Source: JANQHS01 sp965267505
Lineage (GTDB): Bacteria > Bacteroidota > Bacteroidia > Cytophagales > CCMP332
NCBI GenBank assembly: GCA_965267505.1
Contig: OZ254081.1
Coordinates: 1,984,001-2,048,000 of the forward strand
Direction: 5' to 3'
DNA length: 64,000 nt
Of the stretch, positions 44,371-51,430 are shown in pieces. Each line of letters begins with the position of its first letter. The stretch's first letter is position 1. The position numbers and the translations under genes are program-made. The notes under the pieces were generated by a model. The model worked only from the letters and a program-made list of their open reading frames with translations, made no database searches and had not been told where the DNA came from.

Positions 44371-46989
44371 CTAGAGATAATTTTTCCGGAAAAAACTCAA
44401 ATATTCATCCACATTTTTGGATTCATATAGCAAAGGAAAGTTTTTCGAGCTTATCAAGAAAAACTGTGGCTGGAAGGAATCGAATTTTTTTATTGGGGAG
44501 TCTGAACCCTGAGATTTTTCATAATACCTCTTGGCTTTCTCCATATCATCAAATTCCCGAATTGAGAACAGAAATTTCGTGTCTGTCAGCAGAATCTGGT
44601 TTGCGCTTAGTTTTAGCTCTTTAAAATAATTGTTGTTGAATTTTGAGAATTCCAACATTACCTGGGTAGTTTTCAATCCTTCGGCATCAAGAACAAGTAC
44701 ATAGAATTGTGGATCCGATTCACTGTAGGTATATGTACTTCCCGGTTCTTCACCCTCTGTGGAACCGGTGGATTCTGACACCATAGGGGTTGATCCCCTG
44801 ACCGCTGCTTCCATATAGCTATTGCAAGCTTTCAATAACTCCTTAGCAAATGGAATTAGATCGCTTTGAGCATAGGTCTCAATAAACTCCTCCAGCTTCC
44901 TTTTATATTCCACCCAATCTCCGGTTTTTCCAACGATCATAGCTAAAAGGAGCATGCTTTTGTCTACATAAGATGATTCAGGATAGGATTGAACAAGGGT
45001 CTGCAGCTTATTACTCGCTTGGTGTAATCCTCCTGCAAGATATGCCTGATAGGCTTCATCATATAGTGCTTGAGCAAACTGATCCTCTTTTTCCGAATCC
45101 TCAATATGGTTCGGATTCAAAATGAGCTTGGCATATACTGAGCTAGGATAATTGTTCAATAAGATGTTCTTGTATTTATCGGATAGTTCGGGGTTTCTTT
45201 CAATATTCATCCTATACAGGAAATACATTACCTCTAGTTTATTTTCAGTTTCCGGGAATCTGTCCAACAAATTCAAGAAGGTCTCGGTAGCATTGGCATA
45301 TTCCTCCAGGTGGAGATTATAGATTTTACCCAAGAGATACAGTGCAAGTTCCAACCTTTCGTTCGAGGCTTGCATTTGTTCGGCTGTAAAAGGAATAGGG
45401 TTTAAGAGTTCTGCCTTCCTTTTTTCCCGTTCAAAGGCTTCCTTGGATTCGTACTTTTCAGGGTCATATTCTTCAAAGCCAGGAACTTCTTCCCCTGCAA
45501 GGCTTTCAGGAGTTATATTACTGATTCCTTTATTAGCTCTTCTCCAATGGTCTTCAAGCTTCCTTTGTCCCCAAACCCTGATAAAATCTGTTTGTCCAAT
45601 GCTAACGGCGGATGCATCATAAAAATACCAGTCCCCTTCTCCGGATCCATTGAGGTTGAAACCTCCTTCGTCGAATGGGTCTGTAAAAGAAGAGGCCAGG
45701 GCCTGTCTGGCTAATTCTTCTTCTTTGGCCTTTTCTTCTGCTTTAATAATATCATCGATCATGGCCAAAAGTTCGGTTGAGTCCATTCTGGCTAGATTCT
45801 GAAGGCTATCTTCGGTCCTTACAATATCCAATTGGGTGGTAAAGTCGATTAGGATCTCATGTCTCTTTTTTATTGCCTCGTAGTCCTTATGGTTAACATC
45901 CAAAGTTTGAAGTGTGGAATCATAATAGGCCTTTGATAGCTCGTATTTTTGGACCCTCTCATAATAGAGTTTAGCCAAAAGCAGGTAACTATAGGCTTTT
46001 TGATTTTTGTTGGAGACACTGGCTTTTATCGATTCATTTAGATAGGCTATTGCGCCCTTAACGTTGTCTTGTTTCAATTCGAACTTGGCCATCTCGTAAT
46101 AGATCTTATCTCGATATTCAGTATTCTTCCTATCCTTAAGAAGCTTTAAAAAGAACTTCTGGATGGTCTTGGAATCGGCATCTGAATCCAATCCTGTAAC
46201 CTGAGCCAGGTATAGTCTTGAATAAAAAGCAAGCTCGTAGGAGGGATTGCTTTTTAGAGCAGCGTGATAATGTTTTTCTGCTACTTCGTCATATCCAATT
46301 TCCTGGGCGATTTGAGCTGTAATGAAATGGACTCTTGATCTGGCCCTTTTGGGTTTGGTATATTCCGTAGCCAATTCGATGTTCTCCAAAGCAGATTCCA
46401 GGTCACCAACATTTAAGAAGTAGTGGGTTCGGGCAAGTGTTACTTCACTCACCAGTTCTTTGTTTAATCCTTCCAGGGCTAAAAAGTCGGAAACCGCCCG
46501 CGCATTATTATACTCCCCTGTTTCTATAAATGATCTTAATAACCATGCAAGAGCTTCATGGCGAGCATTTTCGTCTTCGCTTTTTGTATTGACGTATTTA
46601 AAGGTTTGGATAGCATTTGGGAAGTCCATTTTATAGAACCTGGCCCTTCCAATTAGGATATAGCTATCATCTACCCATTTACTATTCTTATGGTATTGGA
46701 TAGGTAAAGAGCCTTTCTTAATAGCTTTATCTGCATAAGTATTTAGCTGAGTAGACATTTGTTCGGTCATCGGGTCATAAACCTTGAGGATCTCATTATA
46801 ATTTTCCTCTCTGCTTTGATCCATGATGTATTCTGCCTCCCTTAGTTGCTCCCTGGCCATATAATAGGCGTTATAATGGGCTGTGGTATTATGATAGGCC
46901 TTTGAAACAAGATTATTCCTTTCAGCAGAGCAGGAGCTCAGCAGCCATAGTATTAGCAATGAAAATGACTTGAAAAACCAGTTTCGCAT
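44371..46989 (-). CDS. sprE: SprE/PorW, TPR lipoprotein of the type IX secretion system
   Basis: An 872-residue outer-membrane lipoprotein (lipobox LLSSC near residue 20) with the family signature NTTAHYNAYYMAREQLREAE at the start of the mature protein, followed by many TPR helices through most of its length. In Flavobacterium SprE, and in Porphyromonas PorW, it connects the PorKN ring to the SprA translocon or PorLM motor and is needed for secretion. I use ATG 46989; a GTG four codons upstream is less likely. Divergent from the M23 peptidase gene. Confidence 0.88.
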   Translation of the reverse strand: MRNWFFKSFSLLILWLLSSCSAERNNLVSKAYHNTTAHYNAYYMAREQLREAEYIMDQSREENYNEILKVYDPMTEQMSTQLNTYADKAIKKGSLPIQYHKNSKWVDDSYILIGRARFYKMDFPNAIQTFKYVNTKSEDENARHEALAWLLRSFIETGEYNNARAVSDFLALEGLNKELVSEVTLARTHYFLNVGDLESALENIELATEYTKPKRARSRVHFITAQIAQEIGYDEVAEKHYHAALKSNPSYELAFYSRLYLAQVTGLDSDADSKTIQKFFLKLLKDRKNTEYRDKIYYEMAKFELKQDNVKGAIAYLNESIKASVSNKNQKAYSYLLLAKLYYERVQKYELSKAYYDSTLQTLDVNHKDYEAIKKRHEILIDFTTQLDIVRTEDSLQNLARMDSTELLAMIDDIIKAEEKAKEEELARQALASSFTDPFDEGGFNLNGSGEGDWYFYDASAVSIGQTDFIRVWGQRKLEDHWRRANKGISNITPESLAGEEVPGFEEYDPEKYESKEAFEREKRKAELLNPIPFTAEQMQASNERLELALYLLGKIYNLHLEEYANATETFLNLLDRFPETENKLEVMYFLYRMNIERNPELSDKYKNILLNNYPSSVYAKLILNPNHIEDSEKEDQFAQALYDEAYQAYLAGGLHQASNKLQTLVQSYPESSYVDKSMLLLAMIVGKTGDWVEYKRKLEEFIETYAQSDLIPFAKELLKACNSYMEAAVRGSTPMVSESTGSTEGEEPGSTYTYSESDPQFYVLVLDAEGLKTTQVMLEFSKFNNNYFKELKLSANQILLTDTKFLFSIREFDDMEKAKRYYEKSQGSDSPIKKFDSFQPQFFLISSKNFPLLYESKNVDEYLSFFRKNYL

Positions 46990-47066
46990 GTGGAAAGGCA
47001 CTTCCTTCAGAAATAGAGATATTTACCGTCCGTAAAGGACAATAGCTAAACGCTATTTTTTGTTAT

Positions 47067-47084
47067 TAATTTTGTTCAAAATTA
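47067..47084. promoter_or_regulatory. Palindrome carrying back-to-back TAnnTTTG boxes
   Basis: TAATTTTG-TT-CAAAATTA has perfect 8-bp arms, and each strand reads TAATTTTG, a match to the Bacteroidota -7 box. Transcripts would begin near 47081 for the M23 gene and near 47070 for sprE. Two further small inverted repeats lie next to it: AATAGC-TAAAC-GCTATT (47041-47057) and GTCC-GTAAA-GGAC (47028-47040). Confidence 0.5.
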
Positions 47085-47093
47085 CTCTATTCG

Positions 47094-47960
47094 TTGCGCG
47101 CAAAAAAGACACTTAGCTCCTGGCTTACCACCAGATACTTACTTGTCATAAGAAACGAGGAAAACTTTGCAGAGAAAAGCTCCTTCAGCTTCAATTATGC
47201 AAGGGTTTTGGTCCTGTTGGTTCTAGCATTTTTTGCCCTGACCATAGGGAGTATAGTCTTTTACGACAAATGGCTCAAGGATATTATTTTTCCCATTGAG
47301 GATCAATTCAGTCTTCAGAGGAGTCTGATCCAGTTGACTTCGAAGGTGGATTCCTTGGATAGGGAGGTAGAAAGGAAGGATGAATTCATAAATAGCTTTA
47401 AATATCTTTTAGGGGCAGAAGATCTTTTGGCGGATACCCTTGAGGAAGTTAATGAAGGAGTTGGAGGAGAAGCCAGTATAAAAGATGACCTAAGCAGCCG
47501 GGAGATAGATTCCCTGTTTAAGCTCCAATTTGAATCTGGAAAGGAAAAGGTTAGCCTTGTAAGATCTTCCTTACGGGATGAGCTGCCACAAATGTTCTTT
47601 TTTCCTCCTGTTACTGGGATAATTACGCGTAGATATGATTCCAAAGAGGAACATTGGGGCGTTGACCTGGTTGCTAAGGAAAATGAGCCTGTAAAAAGCG
47701 TTGCTGATGGAACCGTAATTGTTTCTTCCTGGACTGAAGATTCCGGCAATGTGATCATCGTACAGCACAGAAACAACCTTCTTTCGGTTTATAAGCACAA
47801 CTCTGAGCTTTTAAAAAAAGTTGGTAATTTTGTTTCCGATGGGGAAATTATTGCCCTCATCGGTAATACAGGGGAATTGACTACCGGACCTCATTTGCAT
47901 TTTGAGTTATGGTACAATGGGAATCCGGTTAACCCTGAAGAATTTATTTCGTTTAACTGA
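47094..47960 (+). CDS. M23-family peptidoglycan endopeptidase, membrane anchored
   Basis: A 288-residue LytM-type endopeptidase. A membrane helix (about 37-56) is followed by a coiled coil (about 75-105) and an M23 domain whose zinc ligands are all present: His187 and Asp191 (HWGVD) and His269 in HLH (267-269), with His235 (YKH) as catalytic partner. It should cut peptide cross-links in the periplasm. No ATG is available; TTG 47094 gives the usual N terminus. The bactofilin gene follows after eight bases, a pairing known from cell-shape systems. Confidence 0.92.
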   Translation: MRAKKTLSSWLTTRYLLVIRNEENFAEKSSFSFNYARVLVLLVLAFFALTIGSIVFYDKWLKDIIFPIEDQFSLQRSLIQLTSKVDSLDREVERKDEFINSFKYLLGAEDLLADTLEEVNEGVGGEASIKDDLSSREIDSLFKLQFESGKEKVSLVRSSLRDELPQMFFFPPVTGIITRRYDSKEEHWGVDLVAKENEPVKSVADGTVIVSSWTEDSGNVIIVQHRNNLLSVYKHNSELLKKVGNFVSDGEIIALIGNTGELTTGPHLHFELWYNGNPVNPEEFISFN

Positions 47961-47968
47961 CCACGAAT

Positions 47969-48385
47969 ATGTTTGGACCAAAGGATAGCAAGGAAATGAC
48001 GGAACTAAGAGACTCCAGTAACAACATTGGAAAAGGTACCGTTCTTGAAGGTGATATTCAGACCTACGGAAATATTAGGGTTGAGGGGAAAGTTGTAGGG
48101 AATATCAAATCTAAATCGAAAGCAGTTCTAAGTGATACTGGCTCTATTGAAGGAGACATGCTTGCTCAAAATGCTGAGATTGCAGGTGAGGTCAAAGGAA
48201 GTGTAGAGGTTAGCGAGATCCTGATCCTAAAACCATCGGCAATTGTACATGGCGATATCCTGACCAATAAGTTGGTCATTGAATCTGGGGCCAATTTCAA
48301 CGGAAGTTGTAAAATGGGTGCTGTTGTAAAGGATATTACTATTGAACCCGAATCAGACAAGCAAGGGCAAGAGAAATCCGCCTAA
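47969..48385 (+). CDS. Bactofilin (polymer-forming cytoskeletal protein)
   Basis: A 138-residue protein with the bactofilin beta-helix core: NNIGKGTVLEGDIQTYGNIRVEGKVVGNIKSKSKAVLSD and SVEVSEILILKPSAIVHGDI, flanked by short disordered ends. Bactofilins polymerise without nucleotide at the inner membrane and position wall enzymes; the M23 endopeptidase immediately upstream is the likely client. Its acidic C-terminal codons overlap the atpZ start region by 44 bases. Confidence 0.93.
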   Translation: MFGPKDSKEMTELRDSSNNIGKGTVLEGDIQTYGNIRVEGKVVGNIKSKSKAVLSDTGSIEGDMLAQNAEIAGEVKGSVEVSEILILKPSAIVHGDILTNKLVIESGANFNGSCKMGAVVKDITIEPESDKQGQEKSA

Positions 48386-48572
48386 TCATTTCATTAAGTA
48401 CTCCGGGCTGGCTTTCCAGCTTTTAATCACTATTACGGTCTTTATTGGCCTTGGCTATTTTATTGATTCTAAGCTTAGCTTAGGTTTTCCTGCTTTTACT
48501 ATAGGATTCGCATTGGTAGCCTTTCTAGGGATCTTTTATAAGTTATTCCAGGAGGTTAAAAAAAACCAGTGA
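48342..48572 (+). CDS. atpZ: AtpZ/AtpI-family small membrane protein
   Basis: A 76-residue protein with two membrane helices (about 22-40 and 46-66) and the pattern GLGYFIDSKL...FPAFTIGFALVAFLGIFYKLFQ of AtpZ/AtpI, accessory proteins encoded before F-ATPase subunits and linked to c-ring assembly or Mg/Ca transport. It begins TTG within the bactofilin gene in another frame; its basic N-terminal tail (KGKRNPPNH) is encoded opposite the acidic bactofilin tail. Confidence 0.78.
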   Translation: MNPNQTSKGKRNPPNHFIKYSGLAFQLLITITVFIGLGYFIDSKLSLGFPAFTIGFALVAFLGIFYKLFQEVKKNQ

Positions 48573-48949
48573 AAAGGACCGTCAGAATAGTATCGTTATT
48601 CTTTTTTGTCTGGTTGTTGTGGAGTGTATGCGCTTATTTTATTTCTAGGGGCCTAGCTGCACAATTCCACCTATTTGCTTTTTCTATTTCCGGGCTGGTT
48701 TTGGCTTTGATTTTTGTCTATTCCCGCTCAAATGAAATCCAATCCCGGAATGAAGAAAAAGAGGATTGGTTAAGAATAGCAACCCAGGGAACACTAACTA
48801 AATTGCTTTCAGGAATCCTGGCTGTTGTCGCCCTGTATTTTTATGATAGCTCGCTACTGGCCTCCGGCTCAATTTACATTTTGGGTCTCTTCTTTTTCCT
48901 TAGCTGTACCGATCTGATTTTAATCCTTCGAATCGATCAAAAAGTCTAG
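48569..48949 (+). CDS. Small membrane protein upstream of atpB (AtpI-like position)
   Basis: A 126-residue protein with four hydrophobic segments and a short hydrophilic loop (SRSNEIQSRNEEKEDW). It starts GTG, overlapping the atpZ stop (GTGA). I recognise no family motif; the position between atpZ and atpB and the size suggest a role like UncI in F0 assembly. Confidence 0.7.
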   Translation: MKRTVRIVSLFFFVWLLWSVCAYFISRGLAAQFHLFAFSISGLVLALIFVYSRSNEIQSRNEEKEDWLRIATQGTLTKLLSGILAVVALYFYDSSLLASGSIYILGLFFFLSCTDLILILRIDQKV

Positions 48950-48978
48950 CATTTTTTTTCTCCAAGAAATTTAATTTC

Positions 48979-48986
48979 TACATTTG
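48979..48986 (+). promoter_or_regulatory. Candidate -7 promoter box for the F-ATPase genes
   Basis: TACATTTG matches TAnnTTTG exactly and is followed by CA. It lies in the 212-base gap between the small membrane protein gene and atpB and would start transcripts near 48993, upstream of the probable true atpB start region (49029-49050). No clear TTG -33 box; the preceding sequence is a T-rich tract. Confidence 0.5.
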
Positions 48987-49028
48987 CAACCGAATTTCAC
49001 CCCTGGAGGAATTTGAAGTTGTAATTAG

Positions 49029-49161
49029 TTGAATAACAAGAGCTTACAATTGGCAAAAAGAAATTTTACTTCGCTGCTTTTTTCGGTTTTTTTTCCTCCT
49101 ATCCAGTATTTCCGTATCGACTGCCAGTGATTCTTCATCTGAGGAATTCAAACCAGGAGAA
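49029..49161 (+). other. Probable atpB signal-peptide region, split by a one-base shift in a T8 run
   Basis: From TTG 49029 (or TTG 49050) one frame encodes ...LAKRNFTSLLFSVFF and then reaches a stop at 49128. The atpB frame just after the T8 run (49087-49094) encodes LLSSISVSTASDSSSEEFKPGE and continues into ATG 49162. Removing one T joins the two into a convincing signal peptide ending near STAS, as AtpB of Bacteroidota usually has. The cause could be a sequencing indel, a mutation or slippage on the T run. Confidence 0.65.
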
Positions 49162-50055
49162 ATGATCCTTCATCACGTGCTTGATGACCATATCTGGCAC
49201 TTCTGGGATGGTCCTTTTGGAACCCTTTATCTGCCAGTAATTGTATACTCCGAAACTAAGGGAATTGAAATGTTTTCATCATCAAACTTTTATGATGAAG
49301 ACCATAAGATTGTTGACTATAATGATTACCGATTGAACCATGGCCACATTGAATTAATTGATTCGGAAGTTGCCGTTTGGGATTTTTCAATAACCAAGAA
49401 TGTAGGCTTTCTTTTTCTGAATGCTGGATTGATGCTTTTCGTATTCCTTTCAGTTGCAAATGGCTACAAGAAAAATGCGGGAGGTCCTCCAAGAGGGATA
49501 CAATCCTTTTTCGAGCCGATCATCATTTTTATTAGAGATGAAGTTGTTAAGCCAAATATTGGACCTAAGTATGAAAAGTTTCTCCCTTACATGCTTACTC
49601 TGTTCTTCTTCATTTGGTTCGGGAATCTTCTAGGTCTTATGCCGGGGGCAGCAAATTTAACAGGTAACATCGCGGTGACCTGTGTTCTTGCTGTCATCAC
49701 CTTTATCCTTACCACCGTGAGTGGAAATAAGAATTATTGGGGTCATATTTTCAATACCCCTGGAGTGCCAATGGCACTTAAACCAATAATTGTTCCGGTT
49801 GAGATAATTGGAATGTTCACGAAGCCGATCTCACTAATGGTTAGGCTCTTTGTTGCCATAACCGCAGGTCATATTGTGATCCTGAGTTTGATCAGTTTAA
49901 GTTTTGTTTTTGGAAGTATCGTGGTAGGCTTTGGAAGTTCATTGATTGTGATCTTCATCAATTTGATCGAGCTACTGGTTGCCACAATACAAGCATATGT
50001 TTTTACAATGTTCTCATCACTGTACATAGGAATGGCAGTGGAAGAACACCATTAA
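49162..50055 (+). CDS. atpB: F0F1 ATP synthase subunit a
   Basis: Proton-channel subunit of F0. From ATG 49162 it is 297 aa with about six membrane helices; the essential arginine is Arg228 (LMVRLFVAITAGH), with FIWFGNLLGLMPG and QAYVFTMFSSLYIGMAVEEHH as in other AtpB. The N-terminal MILHHVLDDHIWHFWDG is normally internal in this phylum and preceded by a signal peptide; that part is found just upstream but out of frame (see the entry at 49029), so the real start is probably 49029 or 49050. Confidence 0.93.
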   Translation: MILHHVLDDHIWHFWDGPFGTLYLPVIVYSETKGIEMFSSSNFYDEDHKIVDYNDYRLNHGHIELIDSEVAVWDFSITKNVGFLFLNAGLMLFVFLSVANGYKKNAGGPPRGIQSFFEPIIIFIRDEVVKPNIGPKYEKFLPYMLTLFFFIWFGNLLGLMPGAANLTGNIAVTCVLAVITFILTTVSGNKNYWGHIFNTPGVPMALKPIIVPVEIIGMFTKPISLMVRLFVAITAGHIVILSLISLSFVFGSIVVGFGSSLIVIFINLIELLVATIQAYVFTMFSSLYIGMAVEEHH

Positions 50056-50073
50056 GATTAAATCCTAAATATC

Positions 50074-50319
50074 ATGTTATTATCGATCATTTTGGAAGTT
50101 GTTGGATTAGCCGTTATGGGTGCTGGAATCGGAGCCGGATTGGTTGCGATCGGTGCCGGAATCGGAATTGGTAAGATTGGTGCTTCAGCAATGGAAGCCA
50201 TGGCACGCCAACCTGAAGCTTCAGGTAAGGTACAAACTGCTATGCTTATCATCGCTGCCCTTATCGAGGTAATTGCCTTGTTCGGGGTTGTACTTTGTCT
50301 ATTGATTTCACTGGGTTAA
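50074..50319 (+). CDS. atpE: F0F1 ATP synthase subunit c
   Basis: An 81-residue two-helix proteolipid forming the rotor ring. The glycine-rich first helix (GAGIGAGLVAIGAGIGIG), the polar loop ARQPE and the proton-carrying Glu65 in ALIEVIALFG are clear. It lacks the Gln and Glu-Ser/Thr residues of sodium-type c subunits, so the ring is predicted to be proton-coupled. A stem-loop follows before atpF. Confidence 0.96.
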   Translation: MLLSIILEVVGLAVMGAGIGAGLVAIGAGIGIGKIGASAMEAMARQPEASGKVQTAMLIIAALIEVIALFGVVLCLLISLG

Positions 50320-50329
50320 TCAGCAAGGG

Positions 50330-50370
50330 GTGCCCGGTATTCAGGTGATTGACCTGATCCGGGCACTTTT
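50330..50370 (+). other. Stem-loop between atpE and atpF
   Basis: GTGCCCGG (50330-50337) pairs with CCGGGCAC (50359-50366), and inside it TCAGGT (50341-50346) pairs with ACCTGA (50352-50357); TTTT follows. Partial termination or protection of the atpE 3' end here would help make c subunit in excess over b. Confidence 0.7.
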
Positions 50371-50382
50371 AAAAATTTAATT

Positions 50383-50877
50383 ATGGAATTACTTACTCCC
50401 GGAACCGGATTAATTTTTTGGCAGGCTTTTACCTTCCTGGCAGTTGTCTTTATCCTAGGGCGATTTGCCTGGAGACCTATCATTGGATCTCTGAAAGCCA
50501 GAGAAGATTCAATCGAAGATGCTTTGAAGGCTGCTGAATTGGCTAAGGAAGAAATGAAGATCCTTCAAGCCGATAACGAAAAGTTACTTCAGGAAGCCAG
50601 AAAAGAAAGAGATGAGATCCTTAGAGAAGCTCAAAATGCTTCAAACAGGATCAGATCCGAGGCAAAGGATCAGGCAGATGCTCAAGCGGCGAGAATCCTT
50701 GATGATGCCAGAAAAGAGATCATTCAGCAAAAGGATAAAGCCCTTTCAGAAATGAAAGGAATGGTTGCTACTCTTTCTGTTGATATAGCAGAGAAGGTTT
50801 TGAGGAAAGAGTTAAAAGACAAAAAATCTCAGGAGGAGCTTGTTGATAAGCTTCTTAAAGATGCGAGTGTAAACTAA
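50383..50877 (+). CDS. atpF: F0F1 ATP synthase subunit b
   Basis: A 164-residue peripheral-stalk subunit with one N-terminal membrane helix (about 9-27) and a long charged helix (RPIIGSLKAREDSIEDALKAAELAKEEM...) that dimerises. The stop codon overlaps the atpH start (TAATG). Confidence 0.95.
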   Translation: MELLTPGTGLIFWQAFTFLAVVFILGRFAWRPIIGSLKAREDSIEDALKAAELAKEEMKILQADNEKLLQEARKERDEILREAQNASNRIRSEAKDQADAQAARILDDARKEIIQQKDKALSEMKGMVATLSVDIAEKVLRKELKDKKSQEELVDKLLKDASVN

Positions 50878-51410
50878 TGTCGGATTACAAATTAGCATAC
50901 CGGTATGGAAGATCCCTGCTTGAACTAGCAGAGGAAAAAGGTAAGCTCGATCAGGTAGCTGCTGACATGAAGTTATTTTCTGACACCTGCTCAAGCAGCA
51001 GAGAATTTGATCAGCTGCTTAAAAAACCAATCGTAAAACCGCATCAAAAATTAAAGGTCTTAGAGAGTCTATTTGCAGGAAAGGTAGATGAAATAACCAT
51101 TTCCTTTTTCAGGTTGATAACTAAAAAGGGAAGGGAAGCATACCTGGGTGAAGTGGCATACGAATTCCAAAAGCTTTGGAAAAAGCATAAAGGAATTGTT
51201 GAGGCAGAGATTGTTAGTGCAATCGCCTTAACCGATGAGATGAAAACCAAAGTTGAAGGGATCATTCAATCGGTTGTTAAAGGAAAAATTGATCTACAGG
51301 TGAAGGAAGATGAGGATGTGGTAGGTGGATTCTTATTAACCATAGGGGACCGTCAAATTGATGAGACCCTTAGAACAAAATTAAATAGAATAAAAAGGGA
51401 CCTTGCTTAA
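50877..51410 (+). CDS. atpH: F0F1 ATP synthase subunit delta
   Basis: A 177-residue stalk subunit (OSCP) joining F1 to subunit b. It starts YKLAYRYGRSLLELAEEKG (the ..A.RYA.AL.. pattern) and ends with VVGGFLLTIGDRQIDETLRTKLNRIKRDL, the conserved C-terminal segment. Overlaps atpF by one base; atpA follows after 20 bases. Confidence 0.94.
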   Translation: MSDYKLAYRYGRSLLELAEEKGKLDQVAADMKLFSDTCSSSREFDQLLKKPIVKPHQKLKVLESLFAGKVDEITISFFRLITKKGREAYLGEVAYEFQKLWKKHKGIVEAEIVSAIALTDEMKTKVEGIIQSVVKGKIDLQVKEDEDVVGGFLLTIGDRQIDETLRTKLNRIKRDLA

Positions 51411-51430
51411 GGTCCATAAACTGAAACAGA

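Noticed and set aside
47041..47060. AATAGC-TAAAC-GCTATT followed by T's as a terminator
   Set aside because: No plus-strand gene ends upstream, and the stem is weak and A/T-rich; it is more likely part of the divergent control region.
49162..49164. ATG 49162 as the true atpB start, with AGGAG just upstream
   Set aside because: The spacing to AGGAG is too short, the upstream region encodes a split signal peptide typical of the family, and KPGEM-type residues are internal in relatives. Kept only as the start of the uninterrupted coding frame.
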